Positions 23,947 to 36,944 are shown, counted from the first letter of the stretch. The stretch is DNA of 64,000 nt from Rachycentron canadum (GCA_038496675.1 CM076656.1:452229-516228), one strand, 5' to 3'. Notes: generated by a model not told the origin, from the letters alone. Program-made: numbers and translations.

Positions 23947-24200
23947 GAGGTTTACATTGTGTTTCCTGAAAAATTATCAGCAGCACAGGAGTGTTATCCT
24001 CCATCAGACCAACATCCAGCTCTGATCTTGTCCTTGTGAGTCACCAACCATGCAATTGTATTTGTGTGTGTGTGTGTGTGTGTTTGTCAGAAACGAATCA
24101 TAAAATGTTCTGTCATTATTTCACCTGGAGCTCGACTCAGCTGTTCACTTTTAGTTTCAGGCTCTTCTCTTTCCACTGCAGATAGTACGTCCTCAACACA

Positions 24201-24407
24201 CTGTCTCTCTGTCTCTTGTCTCTGTCTCTGCCTCATTTCTCTGTCTCTTGTCTCTGCCTCTTGTCTCTTGTCTCTGTCTCTGTCTCTGCCTCTTGTCTCT
24301 TGTCTCTTGTCTCTGCCTCTTGTCTCTGTCTCTGCCTCATGTCTCTGCCTCTTGTCTCTGTCTCTGCCTCTTGTCTCTTGTCTCTGTCTCTGTCTCTGTC
24401 TCTGTCA
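24201..24407. repeat. (TCTCTG)n-type simple repeat
   Basis: About 205 bp of TCTCTG, TCTTGTC and TCTGCC hexamer variants, all pyrimidine-rich. The long frames across it encode only serine, leucine, cysteine and valine. Confidence 0.93.
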
Positions 24408-24409
24408 CC

Positions 24410-27230
24410 CACTGATCCACCTGTCGAGCTTTGCCTGCGGTGATGATGGAGATGAAACCGTTTGAACCGGGGCAGTTGTGCGTCACGTTAATGAGGTCTG
24501 GACAGGACTTCTCTGATTTATTCGTTTTTCGTACCTGAACAAGAACACGTGTGCTAAATATCCCAGATTCCCACTGATATTTTTAAATCAGAACCAGAGC
24601 AGATTTAGCAACAATTCCTGAGAAATACAAGGATCTCATTTCCCGATATTCAACCGTAATGTGCCTAATGTGTGTGCGACACTTTCGGTGAGTGAACACA
24701 GATGGTAATTTAGAAATGGAGCCATCAGGATAAAGTTGATTGCTTTGTTGTCAGTGACATTAACAAAGGCGTTGATACGACATTTAAGAGGGAGAAAGAC
24801 TCAACAAGACGCTAATGAGGAATCAACAGGTGTTTTGACAAAGTATAGAAAAGAGGAGCTATTTTTAGCACAAATGGATCCTGATACAGACAGATCCTCT
24901 TTCCTGTTTCCTTTCTTCCTCGCTCCCATTAAGTGAGCCTCCTGCTGGGCTCTGATGTGGTTGCCTGCTGTGCCGGCGTCAGGCAGGTCCCTCTGAAGAC
25001 AAACTCATGTTTTTGTGGAGGTGTTGGCAGAGTTAGTGGGCGTGTGTGTGTGTTTGCATGTGTGTGCGTCTTGATGAAGTCAGTTACAGTCATTCAGATG
25101 TCTCCGATTACATAGTATTTTGCTGTGTCATCCTCCAGTTCTCCTCTGAAGGATCAACTCTGCTGTTTTTCATTTAACCGGACCTGCACCTATTTAGAGA
25201 CTCTGCTTTTGTTTGTGTCCCGCCACAGCACAGTTTGGTTTAATGTTGCAACACTGAGCTTGGAGCAAATCTTGGGATTTAGAGTCGGCGTCATCGAGTT
25301 TGTAGCCACTGGAAGTATTTGCTGCCTCTGTGACCTCCCTCTGAAATTAGATTATACTCTGTATCTTAGGTTTCTTGGGCATGCAACATATTTATAAGCT
25401 GTGTGATTGGCCCTTTCACACCAAAATGCATCCTGGGAGTTGTGTCTCAATTCAAAGGCTGCGTCCTTGAGAAGAACCGGTCTGGTCTGGTCCATGGAGG
25501 ATTTCATGGATCACCAGCTGTGCCTGCTATAACTGCTATGTTGCAAAGTCAGCTAGCAATCCTGACAAAGAGTTTTTATGGTCCCGTGTTTAAACAGTTG
25601 AACCAATATTTGTTGAACTGAGATAAAATCCAATACCTACGTTTAAACGTGTAATTCTCAGGCCCTCTGTCGGTGGTGTTTGCAGCTTGCAATTAGGATG
25701 AAGATGTTGAGGACGGATTTGAAAGAGTCTTAGAAAAGTCCATTTGCGCTGCTGCGACACAATCCGTCTTCACATGCAGCCTTCAAAGGATGCGACCCTT
25801 AAACTGGGACACAGGAGTTCGTACCTCTGAGTTCAGCCCCTTCGCTGTATGGATGTGTGTCAGTCCACCACTGTTCACACCTGAGACGCCTCATTAAACA
25901 TCAGATGGATTGCTGTGAGATTTGGTGCCGACGTTCATGTTCCCCTCAGGATGAGCCGTAAAAACTCTGATGTCACCCTGACCACTGGCCTGGCGCCATC
26001 GAAAGTCATTTTTTCTTGATGATCAAGTGTATGCAAAACTTTGCAAATCAACAAAAGTTATCATGCTAAAACTCTGAGCGACCAAGACTGTGATAAGCGT
26101 TGTGAGTGTGCTAATGTCAGCTTTTAGCTTGAAGCTCACAGAGCTGCTAGCGTAGCACTGTTCATCTAAGAACCAGATGTTTTTAATGCAGTTGTTCATC
26201 TTGTGTCCCTGATTCAGTCAAGAGTCACAGTATCTGTCGATAAACTGGCACATCCCTGGAAAACACCTGAAACAGCTGCTTCCTCTTCACGTCTTTGTGC
26301 TGCTTCTCTCTTCTGAACATTCATTCGATCTTCTGGTCTGAAGAAATCGTCTCTGTGTAGATCAGTTGCCTCCACTTTTCTCCACCTTCTGGTTCAAAGA
26401 TCCGTGAACTCTCCGATCAGGCGAACATCCTGGAAACTGATCATTATTTACACTGAAATGAACATTTGGTTCTCTCTGTTTGTATCAAGCAGCTCTGCAG
26501 ACAATAGAAGACCCCAGAACCTCCTCTTCCTCAGTCTCAGTCTGCCCCCTCCCTCCATCCTTTTCTTCCTCTAATAGGATTTCCATCCATTAGATCTTTT
26601 ATCGTGACCTCCATGCATGTTAAGGAGGGAGAGATGAGCTGAGATGTATTGATGCAGGGAGGTGATAGGGAATCAATAGGCCTATAAAATGGACAATCAG
26701 GCAGCGAGGCGGCCGGCTATAAGCCCACGGACTGCCTGCCGGGGGTCCTGGGGGGGAATATTACCTCTGTCCGTGTGTCTGTCTGCCTCACTAGTGTCAC
26801 AAATTAAAATGTACAGCCTGTCTCCTTCTCTTTATGTCTGTCTTCTGATTAAAATGTAAATCTGTCTGAGAGCTGAGATCATTTCACACTGAGCAGCAGG
26901 TTAGTCTGAGAGGTCACGTCCTCCGCTTCATTCACACTGAAGAGAAAATCAGAAACTAAATTAAAGAAATATTATTGTTTTATTATTTTTAAAAAGCTGC
27001 TCAAATTGAAAGTTGAAATAGAAAATTTAACATTAAAATTGTGATAGTACACATGACGTTGACCGTCCACTGTGAACAGAGACGTCAGGTACGATCTTCA
27101 TCAGGTGATGAAGCCCATGAGATGTGGATGAAAGGGTGGGAAAGTTCAATGATCTTTATGTAAAATCCCATAAAAACATGATCAAGGAGTTTTAAAGATT
27201 TAAAAACCTTTCGGGATGTTTTCTGTACAG
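24410..27230. other. Intergenic, nothing firm
   Basis: Unique-looking sequence. The segment 26570-26720 has clustered AT-rich motifs (ATTGATGCAGG, AATCAATAGG) and could be a conserved regulatory element, but this cannot be shown from one genome. Confidence 0.35.
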
Positions 27231-27354
27231 TTACACACACACACACACACAAATACAGACACACACACATCACTCCCATATGACCTCTGACCTCTCAAAC
27301 AATGGCCCAATCGTGCTGGCGTCTCCTCTGATAGAGAACTTCACCTCCTGCACT

Positions 27355-27416
<62 letters not shown>
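27355..27416. repeat. (CA)n microsatellite
   Basis: Uninterrupted CA run of about 62 bp. Confidence 0.97.
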
Positions 27417-27418
<2 letters not shown>

Positions 27419-27528
27419 TACACAAATGTACATAATGGATATGTGGTGACACACACACACTGTATGTACGTGTGTAACACATACACCCATAAATGTATAT
27501 AAATGTAAACAGGATCTTTCTCCTTCCG

Positions 27529-27533
27529 CGCGC

Positions 27534-27567
<34 letters not shown>
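27529..27567. repeat. (CG)n(TG)n microsatellite
   Basis: GCGCGCGCG passes directly into a TG run, an alternating purine-pyrimidine stretch. Confidence 0.93.
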
Positions 27568-27571
<4 letters not shown>

Positions 27572-27718
27572 GCATGTGTGTGTACATGTTGAGTACATGT
27601 GCTGACTCAGCTGCTTTTACCCTCCCATGTAAAACACTCCACCCCAGGTGTCATTAATTTTCCTCTCTGCACAGCTCTTCCTCTCTTTCTATTTATTTAA
27701 ATCACTGCTGCAGGAGCT

Positions 27719-27719
<1 letters not shown>

Positions 27720-27778
<59 letters not shown>
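27720..27778. repeat. (CA)n microsatellite
   Basis: Uninterrupted CA run of about 59 bp. Confidence 0.97.
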
Positions 27779-27780
<2 letters not shown>

Positions 27781-28019
27781 CTGCATTACTAAATCCATAT
27801 ATCTCACTGGAGTTCTGCGGACAGTTTACAAGGCTCTGTAGCTGCAAATCCTTCTATTTGAGGCTGTGATTTCCTCCTCGTCCACTCCTCTAACCCTACG
27901 TCTCCACTGCCGCCGCCCCGTCCGAAAACCTCCAGCCACGGTTTGAACCTTTTCTCAGCCATTCTCCGTGTGGATTGATCTGGAAACAGAAAGTCCGTGT
28001 CATTTTTCTGGTGTTGAAC

Positions 28020-28180
28020 TTATTCCTGGTCACCGTCATCGGTCACGTCATCATTTTCAATGTTGTCTTTGACTTTGTCGTTATTTTTATCTTGGATGTA
28101 ATTGTTATTAATGTTGTTGTGACAGTTGTTGGCCTTGTTGTCTTCGTCCTCTTTGTCGCTGGTGTTGTGGGTGAACTCAT
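28020..28180. repeat. Degenerate GTT/GTC trinucleotide-like tract
   Basis: T- and G-rich triplets (GTT, GTC, ATT, CTT) recur for about 160 bp. This gives a valine/isoleucine-rich frame on + and an asparagine/aspartate-rich frame on -. Neither looks like a gene. Confidence 0.55.
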
Positions 28181-28199
28181 AAAGGACGCACACAGGTAA

Positions 28200-29450
28200 C
28201 AAATATGAAACATCCAAATAAATCAAAGTGAAATGTAAATGAAATTAGACAATAAAAGCTTTTTAAAATCAATCCTAAAACAAACAGGCAGCCAGTGTAA
28301 AGACAGCAGCATCTGAGCTGACTGAAGGTGGTGGACAGGAAGTTACAGCAGGAAATAAAAGCACGGATGAGTTTCTTCAGATCTGTGTCCGACACAAAGG
28401 ACTTCACCTTGGCCGTTTCTCTCTAATGACGTGTTGTTGTTACTCCTTTTCTTTTCTTCTGTTTTTCTCATTGACAGTGAAGTTCAACTTCACTAAAGTT
28501 TGATGTCCTAATAACGACGATCCAGACGAGATAAAAGAAACCGTAAAACCTGCAGACGCACCCAGTGCAGTGTGTCAGGCGGTCCACAGTGTGTTCAGTG
28601 GTGCTGCTTCGATCAGGCACGTTTCTTTCTTTTTTCCATTTTCCTGATGTTGACAGTGTCCAAACAAACACACACCAACTGTTTTTGGCCTAAAACACAA
28701 AATTCTGAAGAAAATATCAGATTTGAGGCTTCAGAGTTTACAAAGCTGTGGTTTTCTGGACACAAAGGGGACCTCAGGTCTCAGTAAATTTCTTTTTCTT
28801 ACATTTCATTGATGGACGGACATAAATGAATCCAGGCTGACTTGTCTATTTTGTGGATTTGTCCCCGTGTGCTCGGCGTCTCCTCCCTCCTCCTGATCCC
28901 TGCAGGCTCTCCTCCGCAGAGCATTTTCTTTTACATTCCTTATTTTCTTTCCATTTCCCCTGCGTGCTCCAAAATCAAAATTGCTTTTGTTATTGAGGGC
29001 AGGATTGTGTAAGTCTAATCTGTGTAATCGAATTGTGATGCTCAGCACAAGCGTCTGCAGCCCATGGAGCGCTCTGAATGTGTTTGCTCGCGTGCAGAGT
29101 CAAGTGTTCAGATTTACATTATTGACCTCATGTCTCCATTGTGTCTCAGGGAGAAAGAGGGAGAGAGAGAGGGAGACATGGGGGAAATTACAGAGGCAGC
29201 TACAGTCAGAATGGGCTTGTCCATCAGAGCAGCCAAGTGTGCATATCACTGCTCACAGGTAGGCAGACTCATATACACAATCAGCTGCTCGCACAACAAA
29301 TGCATTTTGGATCCTTCAGGCTCAGACCGAAATGTCCCAGGGCAAAATATCATGAGGCCGTGATCAGTGAGTCATTGTCTCAGACATATCCACGCAACAA
29401 ACCTATTAACTTCCATTGATTTAGTCATTTGATGCTCAAAAATAATGACA
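28200..29450. other. Intergenic, possible old retroelement trace
   Basis: 28265-28410 contains AACAGGCAGCCAGTGTAAAG and GATGAGTTTCTTCAGATCTG, words I associate with abundant fish interspersed repeats, but no second copy lies in the window. A GA-rich patch is at 29150-29176. Confidence 0.3.
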
Positions 29451-29602
29451 TTAAAGGTCCATACTTTACCTTCTCCAGACTTTTATTTTGAAGGGTTGAA
29501 ATCCTAAGATGTATTTGTGGTTTTAAGAACCAAAAACCATCTCAGTGGAGTTTTACAACTCCTCTCTCAGACTGAGCTCTGGAGCTTTAGGAACAACAGA
29601 TC

Positions 29603-29652
29603 AGTCAGCCAATCAGAGGAGAGGATCTGAGCCTCTCTTCTGATTGGCTGAC
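29603..29652. repeat. Internal hairpin of TTAA element F with paired CCAAT boxes
   Basis: The 16-bp arms CAGTCAGCCAATCAGA and TCTGATTGGCTGACTG are exact complements. Each arm holds an AGCCAATCAG site, which matches the NF-Y (CCAAT-box) consensus, at 29609 and 29643. The same arms are partly kept in copies B and D. Confidence 0.85.
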
Positions 29653-29950
29653 TGTTTTCTGAGTGAGTGATCAAAAAAAAAGGAAGAATAACAGATTTCA
29701 GGTAAAACAATAAAAATCAAATTCTGCAAAGGTTGGGTGTTGTCTCCAGGTGGGCAGGGCTTAGGGTGTGGCTAAGGGTGGTGTCTGCTTTGTTGTGACA
29801 TCACAAAGTTCCAGAAGTCCTGACGGCTGGTTTTAAGGCTCAGTTTCTGAATCCAGGCTGTGAGCATTTCTCTGTGACTGAGACCTTTGATACTTTCACT
29901 GTATTAATATAGAACCTAGACCTGGTTTATAATCAAAAACCACATGGAGG

Positions 29951-30217
29951 TCTACCTTTAGACCGTATGGACCTTTAACATCTACCTTTAGACCGTATGG
30001 ACCTTTAACATCTACCTTTAGACCGTATGGACCTTTAACATCTACCTTTAGACTGGATGGACCTTTAACATCTACCTTTAGACTGGATGGACCTTTAACA
30101 TCTACCTTTAGACTGTATGGACCTTTAACATCTACCTTTAGACTGTATGGACCTTTAACATCTACCTTTAGACTGTATGGACCTTTAACATCTACCTTTA
30201 GACTGGATGGACCTTTT
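29951..30217 (+). repeat. 30-bp minisatellite, 9 units
   Basis: Nine units in blocks by variant: three with GACCGTAT, two with GACTGGAT, three with GACTGTAT and one with GACTGGAT. The blocks suggest local duplication of neighbouring units. Confidence 0.95.
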
Positions 30218-33038
30218 ATAGCTACAGAGATTTAACAGTTATAATTGGGGGACAGTTTTTCTAAGTCTTTTGCCTCGCAGTAAGTGCCGCACATTCTGCT
30301 TTATACTGATGTGAACATAACACATGACATTTTAGGACTGTGTAATAGACCAGCGTTGGTCGTGACTATAGATGTGTTGAGCCTCATTGAGACAGACTGT
30401 AGTGATAGTAAGTTCATGTCATGTCTGGGAGAAGCTCTGCAGATTCAAATCCCTAATATTTGCTGTCTTGGTTAATGTTAGAAGCTGTAAAGAGCAGTCA
30501 CAGTACAGGTACTGGAGCCATAGCATCACAGTCAATCAGCAGCAGCATGAGTCACTACCAGTCACTGTGATAATGGCCGGACATTTAAAGACATTTAACT
30601 GTTTTTGTGGGAAAGGACATGATCATACAAGTCGCCATTAGCAGACTTTCCCAGAGCCTCATCTCAGATCTGCCTGATAACCCTTCAATCCCTTCCCAAC
30701 ATTTATTTTGCACATGTGGACTTGATTTGTGCTCAGGCAGATAAAGGATCCCCACATTTGATTGCCAGGGTCCTCAGGGGAAGGGAGGCAGGGGGGGCTT
30801 TTTATCCATAAATCACTGTCCCTGAAGTATTCAGCCACTCGGAGCATATGAACATAGCTGTAGGGGGAGATTTTAATGCAGTGACTGTAATTGTCTAGAA
30901 GCAGATGCTGCAGTTTCATTGGGATCTTTTCTTCTTCAGTTACACTGATGATATTTCATTTGATTTGATCAGTGACCTCAGAGCTGTGTTGTTGTACTTT
31001 CCCTTTGAGGCGGCATCTTATATATAATGAAGAAAAATAGTAAGGCGTGTTGAAGTGCTTGGCAAATGCCTCGTAAAAAGGCCACTTGATGCAGAAGTTG
31101 AAGTTATTCTAGTTATTTTTTCTTCCCTCTCCATCCATCCAGCAGACGATGAATATTCCACACCACTCGTCTGACGCGTCCCTGCAGACCGCCCCAGGCC
31201 AGGAAGTCTTTACAGCCCTGCCGGCCCCGTTCCTGCTCATCAGTAATGGCCGCTACAAGTTTGAAAAAAAAAAAAAAAACTCTCATTAGAAGAAACAGAG
31301 ATTAGCAGCACATGGTGTGAACTTCCTGGTTACTGCACATGTAGAACTGTTGCCCGTCGCGTCACAGCGATGGTAGGTGACTTTGAAATACATCTTTGTC
31401 ACGAGCAGCAGACCTCTGGATGTCAGGACCTGCAGAACGACTTGCAAGATAAATTCAGGGAGATAACAAAGAAGAAAAAACATATTCTGTTCCCAGAGTG
31501 CATGAACGCTGGGGGAGACTCTACTGAAGAAGCTTCAGAGCTCGTTCTTGTGAAGTGTGAACTGGAGCAACACTGTCTGCTACACACAATGTGTTTTATG
31601 GCTTTTTTCTATTGAAATTCCAGAGTTTCTCTCTTCAGGGCTCTAGACGCTCTGAGAGGGAACATCACCCTGTGAACTGCTCCCAGCTCATGGACTCCAC
31701 CTGTGATGGTCACCCAGACTGACCCATTGAAGGGTTAGAAGCTGATCTGACCAGTAACATAATCCCTGGACCCCCTGGGTGTCACAGCTTCAGGGCGTTG
31801 TAGTGTTTTTGTGGGAAACTGAGCCCTTGAAATGACTTCCTGTCACCTCAGAGTCTGACTGATGGAGACGTTAAATTCTTTATCGTGTCACCAGATGTTG
31901 AATGAATTACCCATAAACTGTTTGTCAGTCTCTCGTTATATTTCAACTATAAAATCACGATTTGATGAAAAAGCCTGAGGATCAGAAACAGTTTTACATT
32001 TTACTCTTCATGTTCTGAACCTTGGACTCACATCCCAATTTTTGTAGCTGTATTCTGAGTGTTGGAGCCATACTGAGATCTTTGGAACCTGATCTATACC
32101 ACCAGAGCAGGTTTAAACTGTGCTGAGCTGGGTGCAGAAGTTAACAGTTAGTTAGTTTTAAGGTTTAACATCATTTTCTCTGCAGAACTGTGGACAGAAC
32201 CAGTTGCAGTTCCTCTTGAATCCAGTCTTTAGGCGAAGCTAACGAGAGCTAGCGAGACCGTCCAGACACAGACATGAGACGAAGCCCGTCTTCTACAGAA
32301 CTTTACTCTGATCCCTTCATCATCTGTCATCGGTCACTCAGCTTAATTTACCCCCAGCAGCAGATGTCTTATGAAACGTGGGGGCAGTTTTCCTGTACCC
32401 ATTGTTGCCAGGCTTTACTGTCTGAGGGTTCTTGCCTGAGAACAGACCAGACTGAAACACTGGGGTCAGAACACTAATTGAAAATGCCAAATACTGATCC
32501 TTCAATTACTTTGAACATGGACTCTGTCTGCCCTGCACCCCAACCTTAAACCTCACCTCCCACTCAGGCCTCCATATGTGATCTCCACACCCCTCTCTCT
32601 CACTGTCCAGCCCATTGTTAGCAGTGGCACTCACCCTTAGACACCCCCCCACCACCTCCTCCCACCCCCACTCACCCCCTTCACACACACCAGCACACAG
32701 ACCTGAGGCTTCCCATGGACAACGAGGGCACAAGGTCAAGACACGGGCGGACATAAATCTGTGGCCTCGCCATCCATCCCACGCCCCCCCTCACTGATAC
32801 TACCATCCGCTCACCCCCCACCCTATCAGCAACACACACACACCCACACACACGCATGCATCCAGCTAACAATAGGTCCTCTCCATCTGGGTGTAAATAA
32901 TGATGATATTGTGGTGGTGAATGGTGCCCTGTGTCCAGGCGATAAGCCCAATATAGTTATAGCAATATAGGGGGGGTGAAGGGGACGGGGGGGCATTATC
33001 CTTTATCTGTGTCATGGCTAACCCACTGTGTGTCTGTG

Positions 33039-33069
<31 letters not shown>

Positions 33070-33840
33070 TTGAGTCACACTCTTAATTATTAATGCCTGA
33101 GCCCTCACCATTTTCCTCATTCATCTCCTCTTAGCCAATTCGCCAGTTCCCCTCCCAAACACACACCCTCACCCTCCAGCCTCCCCCACCCCGACCCACC
33201 TCCCCACCCAACCAACGCCTCACCTCATTCTCTATAATATTGCTTTTGTTCTCTCTCCTCTTTGGCCTGATGTTGTGTACGTTCGGGAGCTTCCATTGTT
33301 CTCTAATATCCCCTCTTCTTCTTCTTTCCTTCCTCCTCATTAATTATCCCCACACCAGCTCAATGGGCTGTTTAGCTTCATTTGCATGTTGCTTTTCATG
33401 ATGTTGACAATCAATTAGCCCGTGACGATAAAATCGGGAGCGGGAACAGGAAGGAAAGCCTGTGTGACAGGGAGGAGTTTGATGAACAGGCCCCAGCTTC
33501 ATCTGATCTGTCGCAGCTTGGCCTGATTCCCTCATGAACCTTCTGGTCGTTTACATTGGTGCTTCCATAAAGAGGCATTCAAGAGCCTTCACGACCTCAA
33601 AGACACGTGTCGTCCAATATAAACCGTCCGCACCTGTTCTCAATGTCCACCTTCAAAGGTGGTGTCAGAAAATGGCCTCTTCCTCCAGCTGCATCCGACT
33701 TCCTCCCAGATCTGTCTGAGCTTTGACTCCATAAGTGAACGTTTCCTTCGTGCTTGAGGGAGAAATTTAAACTCCACCTACTTCACACACCTGTTCGATC
33801 AGGACATACACTGATGCTCCCATTTACATGTATGTATCAC
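30218..33840. other. Intergenic, nothing recognised; G-rich tract and candidate regulatory segment
   Basis: There is an A17 run near 31264, a G-rich tract at 32970-32993 and a TG tract near 33043-33069. 33340-33430 contains an octamer motif ATTTGCAT (33380) and a homeodomain-like TCAATTAG (33411), a texture typical of conserved non-coding elements, though unproven. Confidence 0.35.
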
Positions 33841-34275
33841 AGTCAGTCTCTAAACCTGGACCTGGACTCTGGTCTGAGCCTTAAACCTTCATCTCTCTAA
33901 TGACCATCAGGGGGCGACTCCACTGGTTGGTAAAGAAGTCAGATTGTATTGAAGTCTATGGGAAAATGTCCCTACTTCTCCTTGATTTATTAGCTCAGTA
34001 AACGTTTTCCTAATGAGTTTATGGTCTCAGTCTCTAGTTTCAAGTCTTCAATACAACATGATGTTCATTTTTGAAATGATGGTCCATTTAGAGGAAAATA
34101 GACCAGAAAGCAGGGGATGGATTAGGGGGCGTGGCTACTGTGTGACTGACAGACTGTACCACCCAATCAGGATAGAGGACAGAGCAGGTCAGCTCCACCC
34201 CTCACTCCTCCTCAGCTCCACCTTCTCCACCAAATATGGTTTTTACTGGTTTCAAAAAACCAAGATGGCCGACGG
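33841..34275 (-). repeat. Dispersed repeat family 2, copy II (inverted)
   Basis: The reverse complement of this segment matches 35758-36162 over most of its length, including ATGGTCATTAGAGAGATGAA, GGAGTCGCCCCCTGATGG and AGAGACTGAGACCATAAACT. It extends further at the CCAAGATGGCCGAC end than copy III does. Confidence 0.85.
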
Positions 34276-34279
34276 ACCA

Positions 34280-35300
34280 GTTACAAACTGGAGGCTTCAG
34301 AGCAGCAGCTCAGAGACGGTGACGTCATGGACGGTCGACAGGTTTATATTCCATTGCATTGAGACCACAAAGAAGACTTCTTCTTCTTTGTCTTCTTGAT
34401 GGGAAGCAGAAGGTCGAAGTTGTGACAGCAGGGCTATAGCCCCGCCCACCAACATGGACATTTCAAACAGGAAGTTACTCTTTTTCCTGAACATGTGATC
34501 ATGTGAACTCGTTCGTCTCTGACACAGTGAGTCGTTAACACTCCTCCATCCGTTGAAAAAGTCAAAGGGTTGAAACAGGACTTGTTTTAAGAGCATGAGA
34601 CTTCACAGCAACAAAGTTAAAGTAATTAAAACTACATTCAGTAATATTCAGGATATAATTAAAAGAAAACTTTTAAATGATGAACTATGGATGAACCAGC
34701 GTCTTCTGCAAATTCAGAGCGATAGAAGGCAAACAGTCATTAAAACAAAGTCAGATAAGTTTGGGAGTGTGGAGAGGGTTTTTTGGACTGTGTTTATTTA
34801 ACATACATTGAGCAGAGAGACGGTGCTGAGGAGAATCTTATTAGTGTAATAGATTCAGGCAGTCGGGCAGACGTCCTCCCTCACGTGTCACATTGGTGTG
34901 ATGGGAGCTGGAGCAGATGTCGCTCTCTCTTTCTTTTCTCTTCCCCTTTTTTCTTCCTCTCAATAGCAAATCTCCATATCATCATTTTCTTTCTGCTGAA
35001 CCCCCCCCCCCTCCTCCTCCTATTGGTATCTCTTCTGTTTCCACGCCTCTCCATCTATCTGTCTCTCTGAAGACTGCTTCCTTTCTGTCATCCCTCTCTT
35101 CCCCTGCTCAGGCACAGTAGGGGATCTGCACACACACACACAGACACACACACACATACGCACACTGTCATTCCTTGATGTTGCAGGCGTTTGTACATCT
35201 GGCCAGTGTCAGAGTGAGAGATGTCACTGAAGCATCATTGTCATTAATGTTGTGTTGATGTTCCCACAGTGAAGTGACATGATGACAGGGAGACGAACAG
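34280..35300. other. Intergenic, nothing recognised
   Basis: A pyrimidine-rich patch at 34920-35105 with a C10 run at about 35001 and short CA tracts near 35131-35160. No exon is supported. Confidence 0.4.
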
Positions 35301-35302
35301 AG

Positions 35303-35303
<1 letters not shown>

Positions 35304-35384
<81 letters not shown>
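35304..35384. repeat. (CA)n microsatellite
   Basis: Uninterrupted CA run of about 81 bp, one of the longest in the window. Confidence 0.97.
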
Positions 35385-35385
<1 letters not shown>

Positions 35386-35757
35386 CCCAACAGATGTAGA
35401 TGTGCACAGAGAGGCAGAGAGATGAGGTGAATTTAACCTCAATGTGAGAAACAGGAAACAGCTGTTTTTTTACTGAGAAAACAATAAACAAGCATGTGCA
35501 CATCAAACAGAAACTAATGCTTGAATATCCCTGAAATGACCTGGTTTCATCAGTAATGAGAAGATCAGGGGGAGAATATTAAAAAATCCTGACTGAACAC
35601 ATTTCACATTAAAAGTCCCTGGATGTCAGGGAAGAGTTGGGAGCTGAGGCTGCTCACCTGAGGACTTATGATCCAGACCTTCAGGAGGTTTTTACCTGGA
35701 CCTGAATAATCCACACGTCTGCTCCTCACGACAAACAGACCAGTAGGTTCAAGTCCT

Positions 35758-36162
35758 GGAGCTGAGGAGGAGTGAGGGGTGGAGCTGACCTGCTCTGTCC
35801 TCTATCCTGATTGGGTGGTACAGTCTGTCAATCACACTGTAGCCACGCCCCCTAATTCATCCCCTGCTTTCTGGTCTATTTTCCTCTAAATGGACCATCA
35901 TTTCAAAAATGAACATCATGTTGTATTGAAGACTTGAAACTAGAGACTGAGACCATAAACTCATTAGGAAAACGTTTACTGAGCTAATAAATCAAGGGAG
36001 AAGTAGGGACATTTTCCCATAGACTTCAATACAATCTGACTTCTTTAACAACCAGTGGAGTCGCCCCCTGATGGTCATTAGAGAGGATGAAGGTTTGAGG
36101 CTCTGCAGCTTTGGCTTCACTTTACAGACCCAGAGTCCAGGTCCAGGTTTACAGACAGTCTG
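35758..36162 (+). repeat. Dispersed repeat family 2, copy III
   Basis: It starts in GGAGCTGAGGAGGAGTGAGG and ends near GAGTCCAGGTCCAGGTTTA. It is closest to copy II and is oriented opposite to it, with about 1.5 kb between them. Confidence 0.85.
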
Positions 36163-36941
36163 TGAACACAACGCAACAACAGATCTGGTTGTTTTTAGAC
36201 GCTTTAATGAGGAAACGTTACAGATTATAACATTTAGAGTCAGAGGCTCCTCACCCTCTCTTCTTCTTCATATATCTTGTGCTGTAAATGTGTAAAAGTG
36301 TGAAACAGTTCTTCTTAAAATCCATTTGAACTTTTAATTAAAAAAACAGCTATGTTGTCTTAAAGCACTATAACATCTGCACTCTACATTCTCCAGCTCT
36401 AATTTAATTACAGTGAGTTGTGCTTTTCTCTTTGCGGCTCATGTCTGATCTCTTCACGGCTGTCCGGCCTGGGGAGAGTCAGAGCCTGTGCAGTTTCTCA
36501 TGGTTTAGACAGCCATGAAAAGATCAGATATGTGCCACACTTGCAGTCTGGGTATGAGCCCACGAAGCATGCACACACCCATAAGAGCCGTGATGTGATT
36601 TCACAAAGTTAAACCCGTCTGTAATCGTAATCATGGCAGGAGAAACCCCCCTGCTGCTTCTCTCAGGGACCCGTGTGCAGTTTGGGATTCAGAAATTCAC
36701 ACAGCAACACGATTTGTGCTTTTACAGTTTTTTAAATCCACAAAACACTAAAATGAAAAGAGCTTAAAGCCACAGAAATACTCAGAACTAACTTCCTTTT
36801 CTCCTCAAAACCACTTTGGGATTGAATTGTGTTTTGAAAGATTTGCACAAAAATCCATTTTGGGGCAGAAACAACGGAAAGAGAGCAGCAGCTTACAGGG
36901 AGATGTTCACATCTACACTTCTGGGAAATTTAATACCATTC

Positions 36942-36944
<3 letters not shown>

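Larger units (their letters stand above)
29451..30217 (+). mobile_element. TTAA element, copy F (most complete)
   Basis: It begins TTAAAGGTCCATA and runs through all family segments: TTTTATTTTGAAGGGTTG, ACCAAAAACCATCTCAGTG, the hairpin with arms CAGTCAGCCAATCAGA and TCTGATTGGCTGACTG (29603-29652), GTGACATCACAAAGTTCCAG, GGCTCAGTTTCTGAATCCAGG and nine 30-bp units. The 3' terminus reads GGACCTTTTATA, so the end TTAA is mutated. There is no coding capacity, as in a MITE-type non-autonomous element. Confidence 0.83.

Noticed and set aside
27975..28199. 74-codon hydrophobic frame resembling a membrane protein
   Set aside because: A degenerate GTT/GTC tract gives valine and isoleucine codons. The opposite strand is equally open, with Asn/Asp codons, and no splice or conserved motif supports a gene.
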